From Bacteroidales bacterium M2 (GTDB lineage Bacteria; Bacteroidota; Bacteroidia; Bacteroidales; Muribaculaceae), in contig LUJM01000007.1 in NCBI GenBank assembly GCA_001689415.1, positions 1-64,000 on the forward strand: a DNA stretch of 64,000 nt. Reading direction: 5' to 3'. Position numbers and translations under genes: made by a program. The notes beneath the pieces were generated by a model. The model ran no database searches. It saw only the letters and a program-made list of their open reading frames with translations, and was not told the origin of the DNA. Each line of letters begins with the position of its first letter. The first letter of the stretch is position 1. Below are positions 8,846-18,612 of the stretch, in pieces.

Positions 8846-10369
8846 TTATTTCTTGAGCGAGTAATATACTTCGTTATAGCGGAGTTCTTTCTTGAACTCG
8901 GTCATGGTTGTATCCTTGTTGATGTGTACCATCTCGATACCCGCCATTTCTGCGTAGTCTTCCCAATACTCGGGAGTGACATTGTATGCGAAGCAGCTGT
9001 GGTGTGTTCCACCGGCCATAATCCAAGCTCCGGCACCAATCTCGAAGTTAGGCATGGGTACCCAAAGAGCTGATGCTACAGGCAGTTTGGGCAGAGGTTT
9101 GCTCTTGATGCATTCAACATCGTTGACAATCAGGCGGAAACGGTTGCCGAGGTCGATAACAGTAGCGGTGATACCCTTGCCTGGTTTGGATGTGAACACC
9201 AGACGAGCAGTCTGAGCCTTGCGGATACCGATACCGAGGAAGTGAACTTCAAGACGGGGTTTCTCCTCTGCAATCATAGGACATACCTCGAGCATGTGAG
9301 CCTGCAGAATCGAGCTCTTGTCACCGTCGAAGTTGAGAGTGTAGTCTTCGAGGAACGAGCAGCCGCCGAGACCCTGGTTCATAACCCAGAGAGTGCGGTA
9401 AAGAGCTGCAGATTTCCAGTCGCCTTCGGCGCCGAAACCATAGCCTTCGGCCATTAGGCGCTGTGATGCAAGACCGGGAATCTGGTCGAAACCAACAAAA
9501 TTGGGGTCGTCGATATTGTCTGTACCGAGGTCGTCGAAGTTTGTAGTGAATGCCTTAGCGCCCTTGGCATCGAGACATGCGCGGATAGCGAGTTCGGCCT
9601 TGGCGGCATTCCAAACTGATTTATAGGCTTCAGTACCTTCTTTCTTCACATCACCCTCGCATTTGTATTCCGAGTGATATTCTTTTACAAGAGCGTCTAC
9701 AGCCGAATCTTCAACTTTCTTGAAGTATTCCATTAGTTCGCTCACGGGGCAGTAGTCAACATGGTAGCCAAGCTGCATTTCAGCGCTCACCTTGTCGCCG
9801 TCGGTAACGGCAACATTGTTCATCTGGTCGCCGAAACGGATTACGAGCATATCCTGAGCATCGGCCCAAGCGGCAGCCACACGGCTCCACACAGCGATTT
9901 TCTCAAGGGTCTTTTTGTCTTTCCAGTAGCCTACAACCACTTTGCGACGCACATTGAGACGAGTGCAGATGTGACCGAATTCGCGGTCGCCATGAGCACT
10001 TTGGTTGAGGTTCATGAAGTCCATATCCATGGTCTTCCATGGAATTTCGGCATTATACTGTGTATGGAGGTGAAGGAGCGGTTTACGGAGCTGCTGCAGA
10101 CCGTGAATCCACATCTTGGCAGGCGAGAACGTGTGCATCCAAGTAATGATACCGATACATTTCTTCTCAGCATTTGCCTCGAGCATAACACGCTCAATGT
10201 CTTTCGACGACATTACTGTGCCTTTGTATACAACCTTAACAGGTATCACACCGGCAGCATTTACGCCGTCGACCATTTCTTTAGAATGGGATTCAACAAT
10301 GCGAACGGGTTCCTCGCCATAGAGCATCTGGGCTCCGGTCACCCACCATATTTCAAGATTATCAAACAT
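8846..10369 (-). CDS. araA: L-arabinose isomerase
   Basis: A full-length 507-aa enzyme that converts L-arabinose to L-ribulose, the first intracellular step. The signature N-terminus (LEIWWVTGAQMLYGEEP) and the four metal ligands of the family are present in context: Glu in AEGYGFGAEGDWK, Glu in FLEDYTLNF, His in QAHMLEVCP and His in GGTHHSCF. It sits between araD (84-nt gap containing a conserved-looking hairpin) and araB (3-nt gap). All catalytic residues I would expect are there, and nothing suggests truncation. Confidence 0.97.
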   Translation of the reverse strand: MFDNLEIWWVTGAQMLYGEEPVRIVESHSKEMVDGVNAAGVIPVKVVYKGTVMSSKDIERVMLEANAEKKCIGIITWMHTFSPAKMWIHGLQQLRKPLLHLHTQYNAEIPWKTMDMDFMNLNQSAHGDREFGHICTRLNVRRKVVVGYWKDKKTLEKIAVWSRVAAAWADAQDMLVIRFGDQMNNVAVTDGDKVSAEMQLGYHVDYCPVSELMEYFKKVEDSAVDALVKEYHSEYKCEGDVKKEGTEAYKSVWNAAKAELAIRACLDAKGAKAFTTNFDDLGTDNIDDPNFVGFDQIPGLASQRLMAEGYGFGAEGDWKSAALYRTLWVMNQGLGGCSFLEDYTLNFDGDKSSILQAHMLEVCPMIAEEKPRLEVHFLGIGIRKAQTARLVFTSKPGKGITATVIDLGNRFRLIVNDVECIKSKPLPKLPVASALWVPMPNFEIGAGAWIMAGGTHHSCFAYNVTPEYWEDYAEMAGIEMVHINKDTTMTEFKKELRYNEVYYSLKK

Positions 10370-10409
10370 CTTATTAACTTTGATTAGAGGTTATACATTA
10401 ATATATTTT

Positions 10410-10442
10410 GGGTCACGCAATGAATATAACACTGCGCGACCC
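10410..10442 (-). other. Intercistronic RNA hairpin between araD and araA
   Basis: The minus-strand RNA of this 33-nt stretch folds into a 13-bp stem with a 7-nt loop. Two positions are G-U pairs in that RNA but A-C mismatches on the plus strand, showing that the minus transcript is the one that folds. No T run follows, so an RNA-processing, stability or attenuation role is more likely than full termination. Confidence 0.5.
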
Positions 10443-10453
10443 ATTGAGAGATT

Positions 10454-11155
10454 TTATTTCTTTTTCTGGCCGTAGTAAGCATTGGGGCCGTGCTTGCGGC
10501 TGAAATGCTTTTCTACCAGAAGTGGATTCATGGTCAGCGCAGGGTTTACCTGATAAGCGACGAAGGCCATTTTGGCAACCTGCTCCATAACTACTGCATT
10601 GTGAACAGCTTCGTCGGGAGTCTTACCCCACGAGAATGGGCCGTGGTTTTTAACCAGAACACCGGGCGTGTGCATCGGATTGATGTCGCGGCTCTCAAAT
10701 GTGTTGATTATCACATTGCCGGTTTCAAGTTCATAGTCACCTTTAACCTCTGCTTCTGTCATATCCGGAGTGCAAGGTATGGCATTGTGGAAGTAATCGG
10801 CATGTGTCGTACCGATATTCGGTAAATCGATACCGGCCTGAGCCCAGGCAGTTGCATATGTAGAGTGCGTATGTACTACACCACCGGTTTCGGGCCATGC
10901 ACGATAGATAGCCAAATGGGTAGGAGTGTCGGATGAGGGACGGAGATCGCCTTCGACAACATTTCCGGTTGCGAGGTCGACAACCACCATGTCTTCCCAT
11001 TTCATTACATCGTAGTCAACACCCGAGGGTTTGATGACTACGAGACCTTTCTCGCGGTCAATACCCGAGACATTGCCCCAGGTAAATATTACAAGGCCGT
11101 GCTCGACAAGAGCCATATTGGCCTTGTAAACTTTCTTTTTGAGTTCTTCTAACAT
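10454..11155 (-). CDS. araD: L-ribulose-5-phosphate 4-epimerase
   Basis: A 233-aa class II aldolase/epimerase. The zinc-binding HTHS motif (about residues 95-98, [16 protein letters not shown]) and the third histidine in [12 protein letters not shown] (about 171) are present, as are the substrate-binding GNVSG and KPSGVDYD stretches near the N-terminus. It converts L-ribulose 5-phosphate to D-xylulose 5-phosphate, feeding the pentose phosphate pathway. It is 2 nt downstream of the symporter gene and shares its operon. Length and motifs match the AraD family. Confidence 0.96.
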   Translation of the reverse strand: MLEELKKKVYKANMALVEHGLVIFTWGNVSGIDREKGLVVIKPSGVDYDVMKWEDMVVVDLATGNVVEGDLRPSSDTPTHLAIYRAWPETGGVVHTHSTYATAWAQAGIDLPNIGTTHADYFHNAIPCTPDMTEAEVKGDYELETGNVIINTFESRDINPMHTPGVLVKNHGPFSWGKTPDEAVHNAVVMEQVAKMAFVAYQVNPALTMNPLLVEKHFSRKHGPNAYYGQKKK

Positions 11156-11157
11156 TT

Positions 11158-12852
11158 TTACCAGAAGTAAATATAGAATGCTGCGGTAATACCTAAAATG
11201 ATAATTGAGTGGATAACATCCCAGTGATTCCAGCTTGCACTTGTCTCAGCACGCTGCTCGGGGGTAGATGTGCCGAATACAAGGCCCTGGATTTTTGCGG
11301 TTTCGGGAGCTTTGGTGCATAGTGACACTGTCACACCGACAAGGAGGCAGAAGAGAAGCATCCAGCCACAGAAGAAGAGCCAGTTTTCATCGAAGAATAC
11401 GCGCTGGAAAAGGCTTGCATCGGGGTTCTGACCGGGTACGATGCCTTGGGTTGTATAGTAAATCTTGGCACCAAGACGAGTGAGACCGACGATAAGGCCT
11501 GAGAGAAGTGCCCACATACCGCCCTGAGCTGATGCACGCTTCCATAGGATACCGATAAGGAATGCCGATGCAATACCGGGGGCGAGCACCGACTGAACAT
11601 CCTGCAGGTAGAGGTAAAGCACATCGCCGATCGAACGCATTACAGGAATCCAAAGGATGCCGAGGATTACGATAACAACAGTAGCTGCTTGACCGATACG
11701 GACAAGTTTCTTGGGCTCGGTATCAGGACGGAATCGCTGATAGAAGTCGATTGTGAAAAGCGCTGCCGATGAGTTGAACAGCGAAGCAAGAGAGCTCATA
11801 AGAGCAGCAAGGATACCGCAAACAATAAGGCCTTTCACACCGGCAGGCAGTAGCTTGGCAACCAATGTGGGGAAGGCGGCATCGCTGTTAGGCATACCAT
11901 TTGCATTAAGTGGGAGGAAGTCGCCAAGATTCTGATGGAGTGCAAAGGCAATCATACCGGGAATGAGGAACAGGAATACCGGCAGCAGCTTGAGGTAAGC
12001 TCCAAAGATTGTACCACGACGGCTTTCTTTCTCATTCTTACCGGAAAGCACGCGCTGTACGATGAACTGGTCGGTACACCAGTACCAGAAACCGATAACA
12101 GCCGAGCCGATCAGAGCACCGAGCCAAGGATATTGGGGGTCGCCGTTGTTGCGGATAAGATTGGTCATTGTATCACCATATTCGTTCACTTTTACCGATG
12201 AGCAAATACGCATCATTTCATCCCAGCCACCGAGTTCCTTAAGGCCGAGTACAAGAATGATGAGCGAACCAAGCAGAAGAATTGGAGTCTGAAGCACAGA
12301 TGTATACAGTACCGACTTCATACCGCCGAAAATCGTATAGAGAGCGGTAATAAGCACAAGGCCTACAGCTGCAATCCAGAAGAAATCGATACCCCAAAGT
12401 TCGTCGATACCAAATACCTGCTGGAATACCAGGCCGCCGGCATACACAGTAACGGCTACCTTGGTAAGCACGTAGCTGATTAGCGATATCGTAGCCAATA
12501 TGGTACGAGACTGAGGATTAAAACGTTTCTCAAGGAATTCAGGCATGGTATAAACCATCGACCTTGTATAAAATGGAACGAATACCCAACCGAGGATAAG
12601 AATCATCCAGCCCTGGATTTCCCAATGAGCCATAGCCATACCGGACGAAGCGCCCGAGCCGGCAAGGCCGATAAGATGTTCAGAACCGATATTAGAAGCG
12701 AAAATAGACGCACCGATAGCAATCCAGGTTGCGTCCTTACCTCCAAGGAAGTAGTCTGCGGCATTGTTTTGCTTCTGCCGCATTACCCATACAATGATGC
12801 CAATCAACGCCAAGCAAAAGAGCGCGATGACAATCCAGTCTAAAAATGCCAT
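11158..12852 (-). CDS. araP: Sodium/solute symporter (SSS family), probable L-arabinose permease
   Basis: A 564-aa inner-membrane protein with about 13-14 hydrophobic segments. It begins [20 protein letters not shown] and contains the SSS features [21 protein letters not shown] near residue 30 and a later [20 protein letters not shown], which includes conserved sodium-site serines. SSS transporters import sugars with Na+. Sugar identity is inferred from the arabinose operon, where Bacteroides carries such a permease (AraP) between galM and the catabolic genes. It is 3 nt from araD and 32 nt from galM. Confidence 0.9.
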   Translation of the reverse strand: MAFLDWIVIALFCLALIGIIVWVMRQKQNNAADYFLGGKDATWIAIGASIFASNIGSEHLIGLAGSGASSGMAMAHWEIQGWMILILGWVFVPFYTRSMVYTMPEFLEKRFNPQSRTILATISLISYVLTKVAVTVYAGGLVFQQVFGIDELWGIDFFWIAAVGLVLITALYTIFGGMKSVLYTSVLQTPILLLGSLIILVLGLKELGGWDEMMRICSSVKVNEYGDTMTNLIRNNGDPQYPWLGALIGSAVIGFWYWCTDQFIVQRVLSGKNEKESRRGTIFGAYLKLLPVFLFLIPGMIAFALHQNLGDFLPLNANGMPNSDAAFPTLVAKLLPAGVKGLIVCGILAALMSSLASLFNSSAALFTIDFYQRFRPDTEPKKLVRIGQAATVVIVILGILWIPVMRSIGDVLYLYLQDVQSVLAPGIASAFLIGILWKRASAQGGMWALLSGLIVGLTRLGAKIYYTTQGIVPGQNPDASLFQRVFFDENWLFFCGWMLLFCLLVGVTVSLCTKAPETAKIQGLVFGTSTPEQRAETSASWNHWDVIHSIIILGITAAFYIYFW

Positions 12853-12884
12853 GTTTCAAGTTTTAAGGTTAGATTCTATACTGA

Positions 12885-14033
12885 TTATTTGACTGAGAAA
12901 TGGTAGGCACAATGACTGTGATAAGTCTCGCCCGGGCGGAGAGTTGCCGACGGCCATTCAGGTTTGTTGGGGCTGTCGGGATATTTTTGTGTTTCGAGGC
13001 ATACACCTGTACGCTGGTTATAGACTGTATTACCTTTGCCTTTGACTGTGCCGTCAAGGAAGTTGCCGGTATAAATCTGTATGCCGGGCTCGTTGGTATA
13101 TACATGAAGCAGTATGCCGTTTGCAGGATTGTAAAGTTCTACCGATGCCAGATTATCGTTGCCGGCCGAGTTGAGAACCCAGTTGTGGTCGTAACCGTTG
13201 CCGTTGCGAATCTGCTCGTTGTCGGCAGTGATATCCCTGCCGATAGGCTTGGTAGCAGTGAAATCAAATGGAGTTCCGGCAACGGGGGCAATCTCGCCTG
13301 TTGTCATATAGGTCGAATCTACCGGAGTATAATTGTCGGCGTCAACAGTAAGCTCATGGCTGAGGATATCCTTGGTGGCATCACCATTGAGATTCCAATA
13401 TGAGTGGTTGGTCATATTGATTACAGTAGGCTTGTCTGTTATAGCAGTATAATCGATATCGAGTATATTGTTGGCCTTGAGGCTGTATACCACTTTGGCA
13501 TTCACCGTACCGGGATAACCGTTGTTACCGTCGGCATCGGTAATAGTCAGCTCAAGAGTACTGTCATTAGGCTGCGTAGCCGAGTATACGCGGTATTGCC
13601 AGCCAAGAGTACCCATATCCGTACCGCCGTGGAGCGAATGACCAAAGTTATTTATCGGCAATGATACAGTATCACCGTCGAGGACGAAACGGCCCTGGTT
13701 GATGCGGTTGGCATAGCGACCTATCGAAGCGCCGAAATCGGTCTGGTTCACCTCGGGGAAATAAGCTTGTACGCTGTCGAATCCAAGCACAACATCACAG
13801 AATTTACCATCGCGGTCAGGCACCATTACAGATACAACCCTACCGCCATAGTTGGTAACGCATACCTCCATACCGGCCGCATTTGTTAGCGTGTAGAGCG
13901 CTGTACTGTCGCCTCGGAACTCTGCCTTGAATTTTTCGGGATCAAGACCCGATTTGGTTAATTGCTTATCCGCGACACCGGTGCAAGAGGCCAGCAAGCC
14001 AAGTGCTATCGCAGGATACAATAATGATTTCAT
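12885..14033 (-). CDS. galM: Aldose 1-epimerase (mutarotase), lipoprotein
   Basis: A 382-aa protein with a lipoprotein signal (LLASC, Cys17), so it probably works in the periplasm or on the outer membrane. The catalytic histidines lie in HSLHGG and NHSYWNL, and the catalytic glutamate in CLETQKYPD, as in galactose mutarotases. It interconverts alpha and beta anomers of aldoses before transport or isomerisation; here the sugar is presumably L-arabinose. It is the first gene of the arabinose operon, and the promoter lies 44-74 nt upstream. Confidence 0.94.
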   Translation of the reverse strand: MKSLLYPAIALGLLASCTGVADKQLTKSGLDPEKFKAEFRGDSTALYTLTNAAGMEVCVTNYGGRVVSVMVPDRDGKFCDVVLGFDSVQAYFPEVNQTDFGASIGRYANRINQGRFVLDGDTVSLPINNFGHSLHGGTDMGTLGWQYRVYSATQPNDSTLELTITDADGNNGYPGTVNAKVVYSLKANNILDIDYTAITDKPTVINMTNHSYWNLNGDATKDILSHELTVDADNYTPVDSTYMTTGEIAPVAGTPFDFTATKPIGRDITADNEQIRNGNGYDHNWVLNSAGNDNLASVELYNPANGILLHVYTNEPGIQIYTGNFLDGTVKGKGNTVYNQRTGVCLETQKYPDSPNKPEWPSATLRPGETYHSHCAYHFSVK

Positions 14034-14076
14034 AGTATCTTTTTCCGATTATTTGGTTTATTGTATTTATGACTGT

Positions 14077-14107
14077 CAAAGTTAGTGGTATTTTTCAAAA
14101 TATGCAA
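14077..14107 (-). promoter_or_regulatory. Promoter of the galM-araPDAB operon
   Basis: On the minus strand a TTG (14105-14107) is followed after exactly 20 nt by TAACTTTG (14077-14084), a good match to the Bacteroidetes -33/-7 consensus, 44 nt before the galM start codon. An AraR operator is expected nearby from work on Bacteroides, but I could not identify one by eye. Confidence 0.75.
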
Positions 14108-14110
14108 TAC

Positions 14111-14147
14111 AAAAAAATGGCCATATTGGATATATGACCATTTTTTT
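14111..14147 (-). terminator. Terminator of the padR-pspC operon
   Basis: A-rich arm AAAAAATGGCCATAT and a near-perfect complement (one mismatch) ending in a T run form a stem that reads either way; the minus-strand copy lies about 45 nt after the pspC stop codon. Confidence 0.7.
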
Positions 14148-14189
14148 ACAGTTTTTTGACTTAAAGACAGCCTCTGAGAGGCTTTATAT

Positions 14190-15227
14190 TCATGCACTGA
14201 ATCCTATCAAGGCAAGTGCACATGCGGCTATGATAAGCATAATCGATGTTAAAACTATGATCCAGAATACCGGACGTGAAACCCCGCGAAAATTAAACAC
14301 TACCGAGAAAGCGCCCCATGCCATAAGTCCGAACAGCGCCACTACACTCAGGCTGAAAAATATGGCGCTGAACACAGAAGGCCAACCAACTTCAAAGGGT
14401 TCAAAAGAGAGACCCGAAAGTATCTCGACAGACCCGCTGAAGTAATAAGCAATGGCTCCGGACACGGTCGCTATAAATATTACCAATCCGGCAAAGGCGA
14501 TAGCGCCAACAGTAAGACCCAAGAACGCCATGATAAGCTTACCGATTATTGTAAACAGCTTAGCAACGAATCCACCGTCATGACTTGCACTGTCATATGA
14601 TGTCGCAGGGGCTGTTGCCATAACAGCCTGACCGACCGTATCGACATTAACAGGCTGGCCGTTCTGCTCAAGCAGCTGCTGGGGTGTCGACGCCACCGGG
14701 ATAATCATCCACAACAGCAAGTACAACAGTGTCAACGGGCCCATTAAATATGGTGTAAAAGTAAAGAATGCTATTACATACAACAGACGCATTATATTTG
14801 CGTTCCAGCCAAGGAATGTAGCCAAGCCGCCAAATACGCCGCCAAATACCTTGTTCCTCATATTACGGTAAAGGCGTTTGCGTCCGGGAAGGTTGAATGT
14901 TATAATCGGGCTTGTGGAGTCATTGGATTGGGGCTGTGTCGTTGTAGCCCCGTCTTCCTGTTCGGGATTTTCGCACAGGTCTTCCGGACGTCCCATAGTG
15001 GAAATCACATTATTGACATCAGCCAATACAATCACACTGGCACCCCGGTCGATGCGCTCGTTAAACAACTCACGTATACGGCTTTCGATATCACCCACAA
15101 TCTCCTGGCCCTCGTTTCCGCGAAAGATAAGATGTAATTGTTCGAGGTAATTCTTGAGGAGCTCGAAAGCGTCTTCGTCTATGTAAAAAATTTGGCCGTC
15201 GATATTGGCCGGATATGTTCTTTTCAT
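14190..15227 (-). CDS. PspC-domain membrane protein
   Basis: A 345-aa protein. About 110 soluble N-terminal residues are followed by the PspC signature (RKRLYRNMRNKVFGGVFGGL, about residues 115-134), a hydrophobic pair containing LLYVIAFFTFTPYLMGPLTL, and three or more further membrane segments to the C-terminus. PspC proteins are linked to envelope-stress responses, and in Bacteroidetes they commonly follow a PadR repressor gene, as here. The start overlaps the padR stop by 4 nt. Its regulator probably senses or controls membrane state; the precise function is unknown. Confidence 0.88.
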   Translation of the reverse strand: MKRTYPANIDGQIFYIDEDAFELLKNYLEQLHLIFRGNEGQEIVGDIESRIRELFNERIDRGASVIVLADVNNVISTMGRPEDLCENPEQEDGATTTQPQSNDSTSPIITFNLPGRKRLYRNMRNKVFGGVFGGLATFLGWNANIMRLLYVIAFFTFTPYLMGPLTLLYLLLWMIIPVASTPQQLLEQNGQPVNVDTVGQAVMATAPATSYDSASHDGGFVAKLFTIIGKLIMAFLGLTVGAIAFAGLVIFIATVSGAIAYYFSGSVEILSGLSFEPFEVGWPSVFSAIFFSLSVVALFGLMAWGAFSVVFNFRGVSRPVFWIIVLTSIMLIIAACALALIGFSA

Positions 15228-15586
15228 TGTAGATTGATATCAGGAGGTGTAACAGTTGAAGTAAGCGATTGCAGATGCCCTACAGTGTGAGAGATTTCAT
15301 CCCACGAGGCCTGCAATTGCTCGAGAAACTGTAGGCCGAGCGGAGTAATGCCGTAGTATTTGCGTGGTGGACCCGACGGAGACTCTTCCCAGCGGTATGC
15401 CAGGAGTCCGTCGTTTTTAAGCCTGGTCAGGAGAGGGTAAAGAGTACCTTCCATAACAATTAGATGCGCCTCCTTCATTTTTGTGATTATTTCGGAGGCA
15501 TAAGCATCTCCGTGCCTGAGCAGCAGCAACACGCAAAACTCAAGCATCCCCTTGCGCATTTGTGATTTTAGATTGTCGATGTTCAT
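15224..15586 (-). CDS. PadR-family transcriptional regulator
   Basis: A 120-aa winged-helix protein. The first 90 residues carry the PadR pattern: MRKGMLEFCVLLLL, then YASEIITKMKE, then the wing EGTLYPLLTRLKNDGLL and PPRKYYGITPLG. The C-terminal helix that mediates dimerisation is short, as in the smallest PadR subfamily. It overlaps pspC by 4 nt. The palindrome at 15657-15677 over its own promoter is a likely operator, so negative autoregulation of the pair is the simplest model. Confidence 0.93.
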   Translation of the reverse strand: MNIDNLKSQMRKGMLEFCVLLLLRHGDAYASEIITKMKEAHLIVMEGTLYPLLTRLKNDGLLAYRWEESPSGPPRKYYGITPLGLQFLEQLQASWDEISHTVGHLQSLTSTVTPPDINLQ

Positions 15587-15636
15587 TTTTTAAGATTGTA
15601 GATTATTAAGAGGGATACTTTTTTTGTTTTACACTG

Positions 15637-15667
15637 CAAAGGTAAGCAACAATAAGGTACTATGCAA
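15637..15667 (-). promoter_or_regulatory. Promoter of the padR-pspC operon
   Basis: On the minus strand TTG (15665-15667) is followed after 20 nt by TACCTTTG (15637-15644), 51 nt before the padR start codon. Confidence 0.75.
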
Positions 15668-15677
15668 TACATAGTAC
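15657..15677. promoter_or_regulatory. Probable PadR operator overlapping the -33 box
   Basis: A perfect inverted repeat with 8-bp arms GTACTATG and CATAGTAC around CAATA. The inner ATG...CAT spacing resembles PadR-type operators, and it covers the -33 element of the padR promoter, so binding would block the promoter. Confidence 0.65.
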
Positions 15678-15832
15678 TAAATTTATTCATATTTTAACAT
15701 TTATTAAGTTTAGAATAAAAATATAGCCTTAAATCTGTGTTTCAGCCCCATTACTACGTTGTTTTATTACTATTGAGCATTAATATTTCTCATTTATATG
15801 TGACAAATCAAAAGATAACAAATTTTTTTGAG

Positions 15833-15840
15833 TAAATTTG
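15833..15840 (+). promoter_or_regulatory. -7 promoter element of manA
   Basis: TAAATTTG matches TAnnTTTG and lies 44 nt before the manA ATG at 15885. No clear -33 box is seen. Confidence 0.5.
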
Positions 15841-15884
15841 CACCCAAATATAATCCCTATCAGGATTGTTTGCTTAAGACCTTT

Positions 15885-16865
15885 ATGAAAGAACTACCGA
15901 TATTGACCTTCGAGCCCCAATTTAAAAGAGTCATCTGGGGAGGACAGCGCATCGCCGAATACAAGGGTGTGCCGTCCCCCGGCGACAAGATTGGCGAAAG
16001 TTGGGAAATATCAGGCTTACCGGGCCATGAGTCAGTTGTATCTGACGGTCCTTTCAAAGGCCGGAAACTCCTAACGCTTCTTGATACCCATGCAGAAGCC
16101 CTGCTTGGCAAAAAGCTTTATGAGCGTTTCGGTCACAGTTTTCCTTTACTCGTCAAGTTTATAGATTCAGCCGATGACCTGTCGATACAGGTTCATCCCG
16201 ACGATTCGCTTGCCAAGGAAAAATATAATGGATGCGGCAAAACCGAGATGTGGGTAAATATCGCCCCGTCTGTAGGCGCATACCTTTACTGCGGCCTAAA
16301 TCGCAAGCTCAGTCCCGACGAATACCGCAAAGCAGTCGACAACAACACTATTATCGACTATCTGTGCAAGTATTATCCTGATAAAGACGACGTATTCTTC
16401 CTTCCGGCGGGCCACATCCACAGTTTGGGCCGCGGCAACTTCGTACTTGAAATACAGCAGACAAGCGATACAACCTATCGCATCTACGACTACAACCGAC
16501 TTGATGCCGACGGCAACCCCCGCCAGCTTCATATCGAGGAATCTCTGGCTGCTATCAATTTCTCCGACGTTGCCGACACTGCGCCAACCCGAATCCCCGA
16601 AGGAAAGAACAACGAGTTTGTGATAGCGGATTGCAAGCATTTTACCGCCACCGCAATTGATATTGAAAACGAACACATACTGAACCTTAATAATAGGGAT
16701 TCATTTACTATCGTAATCGCTATCGACGGCGAAGTAGAGCTAATAGCCCCTGACGGTACAACTACAAGACTGACCCGTGGCCATACTGCATTGATACCCG
16801 CGTCGATGCCGACTGTGATTGCCAAAGGCAACTGCCGACTTATTACAACCTTTATAAATTGTTGA
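15885..16865 (+). CDS. manA: Mannose-6-phosphate isomerase, class I
   Basis: A 326-aa cupin-fold enzyme starting MKELPILTFEPQFKRVIWGG; an upstream in-frame start at 15828 would begin inside the promoter and is rejected. The zinc-site motif QVHPDD and the downstream FFLPAGHIHSLG (metal-binding His) are present, and length fits the short bacterial class I enzymes. It interconverts fructose 6-phosphate and mannose 6-phosphate in the cytoplasm and would supply mannose phosphates for the GDP-mannose route used by the capsule locus. It is a single-gene unit facing the minus-strand phosphotransferase. Confidence 0.94.
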   Translation: MKELPILTFEPQFKRVIWGGQRIAEYKGVPSPGDKIGESWEISGLPGHESVVSDGPFKGRKLLTLLDTHAEALLGKKLYERFGHSFPLLVKFIDSADDLSIQVHPDDSLAKEKYNGCGKTEMWVNIAPSVGAYLYCGLNRKLSPDEYRKAVDNNTIIDYLCKYYPDKDDVFFLPAGHIHSLGRGNFVLEIQQTSDTTYRIYDYNRLDADGNPRQLHIEESLAAINFSDVADTAPTRIPEGKNNEFVIADCKHFTATAIDIENEHILNLNNRDSFTIVIAIDGEVELIAPDGTTTRLTRGHTALIPASMPTVIAKGNCRLITTFINC

Positions 16866-16872
16866 GACTCCC

Positions 16873-18612
16873 CTACTCTGCTTTTCGGAAATAGTCGGAC
16901 CTTACTATCAGATCCGACACGGGCCATATGGTCTGTTTAAGACTATCAATGTCAGCATCAGAAGCACCACGTTTGCTACCGTCGGCCAAAACCGACGAGC
17001 AGTTACGCGAATCAAGCATCGACATACCAAGCCCTCGCCAACCCTCAAGATCCATAATCTCAACCACTGTCGGGAATATATCTATCTGCCCGACAGGACG
17101 ATCAATACGTTCAGTCCTCCCGGTATTAGCCGCCACAAAGGTTATACGACCGTCAGACTTTCGTTTTCCTACATCGAGGTCGTGGTCAGAAGCAAGCACA
17201 AGCACCGTATTGTCATACATCCCGGAATGCTTCAAGTCTGCGATAAAACTTCCGAGAGCCGAATCAAATCCCCAAAGTGTTTTGAGATAGTTGTGCTGAT
17301 GCTTGTCGTCCAGTTCAGCATCGGAAAGCCATTGTGGAACCTGCAAATTATTGTCTTCGAATGGATAATGCATACCGAGAGTAATAACCTCGGCAAGGAA
17401 AGGCTGACGCATATGTATGATTGTATCAGCCACTAATTCGAAGAGCGCACGGTCGATTGCGCATTTGCTCACATCAATCTGCTCCACGAGATTATCATAG
17501 CCATATGCAGAGGATGTTGCACGATGATTCCAAACACTTCCGTTTTCGACTATAAAGTCGCACGACGATTTGAATCTCCCCGCTAAGGATAATTCGCTAT
17601 AATCATTGTCGGCAAACAACATAGCGGCACTACCATGAGCTATTGGCAACAGACCTACATTGTAAATGAAATGACCGTCGGACGAGCCTCCAAAACGGCG
17701 CTGCGGTACAACATCCAAACAAGAAATAGTGCCTTCAGAAGTCAACAAAGAGTCAAGCGTAGGTGTAAGTTTGTGACCATTAACCTCGGAGCCAACAGCC
17801 CATGAATTAAGCGATTCTACAACTATAAATATCAGATTCTTGCCCTTGTTTGCTAAAAATACGCTATCCGTATGCACATACTGCTCAAGATTATCAAGAC
17901 ACCGAGCCACAAGTTGTGCCTGCTCATCCGACAGCCGGTCGATTTTATTCCTGTCACGGGCCAGCTGTATGTAAGAGTATAACAGTACTCCGTTGCCATG
18001 CCATTCGAAAACATGGCTGTTAGAGTATGTACTCAGCTTCTCATTTACGACTTTGGCAAAACTCGATTCTTCGTTTTTTACCTTGTAATAACGCAAAGTA
18101 GAAATAACCGATGCGCACATTCCGGCGCAATAAGCCAAAACAGCAATGGCAATCGTCAAAACTTGGCATCTAAAAGACAGCTTTGCAGCCTGCGACACCT
18201 TTAAACGCCTATAAAGAAAGATTATAGCAACCGGCAGCACAAAAAACACGATGTCACCCCACGCTACCAGGCCCGGTACCGAATCGAAAACCAAAGCATT
18301 GTAACTCGCAGGCTCTACAATAAGCGACCATGGCAGCAAATCTCCCCAATATCGATAGTAAAGCACATTGGCATACAAGAACAAGGACAACACGCATACT
18401 ATCGCAGGCACGATAGCCCGCCAACGCCCGCGAAGAATCCAAAGCGGTGAACACAGCAGCATGCCCTCACCGCCATATAGGCATAGTGACACATATAATT
18501 TCAGCTCGCTGGCCACAGCAAAATCAAAGTCTGCACACAGGACTATGATTGCCAATATGCATGACAAATAGAACAGAATCAGGCTGCGGAATGGGCGTAA
18601 ACTCAATACCAT
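16873..18612 (-). CDS. LTA-synthase/MdoB-like sulfatase-fold membrane phosphotransferase
   Basis: A 579-aa protein with five or so membrane segments in the first 180 residues, then a large sulfatase-fold catalytic domain. Visible landmarks are NLIFIVVESLNSW (metal-site Glu), RFGGSSDGHF (a Ser in the position of the usual Thr nucleophile), ITLGMHYPFE and LVLASDHDLD (metal-site Asp-His). Relatives transfer phosphoglycerol or phosphoethanolamine to envelope glycans. The active domain would face the periplasm. Its start overlaps the lptD end by 10 nt, suggesting an envelope-modification role linked to LPS export. The substrate is unknown. Confidence 0.85.
   Translation of the reverse strand: MVLSLRPFRSLILFYLSCILAIIVLCADFDFAVASELKLYVSLCLYGGEGMLLCSPLWILRGRWRAIVPAIVCVLSLFLYANVLYYRYWGDLLPWSLIVEPASYNALVFDSVPGLVAWGDIVFFVLPVAIIFLYRRLKVSQAAKLSFRCQVLTIAIAVLAYCAGMCASVISTLRYYKVKNEESSFAKVVNEKLSTYSNSHVFEWHGNGVLLYSYIQLARDRNKIDRLSDEQAQLVARCLDNLEQYVHTDSVFLANKGKNLIFIVVESLNSWAVGSEVNGHKLTPTLDSLLTSEGTISCLDVVPQRRFGGSSDGHFIYNVGLLPIAHGSAAMLFADNDYSELSLAGRFKSSCDFIVENGSVWNHRATSSAYGYDNLVEQIDVSKCAIDRALFELVADTIIHMRQPFLAEVITLGMHYPFEDNNLQVPQWLSDAELDDKHQHNYLKTLWGFDSALGSFIADLKHSGMYDNTVLVLASDHDLDVGKRKSDGRITFVAANTGRTERIDRPVGQIDIFPTVVEIMDLEGWRGLGMSMLDSRNCSSVLADGSKRGASDADIDSLKQTIWPVSDLIVRSDYFRKAE

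Noticed and set aside
9761..10387. A 208-codon plus-strand frame
   Set aside because: It lies opposite araA, which has all family motifs. No promoter or recognisable domain supports it.
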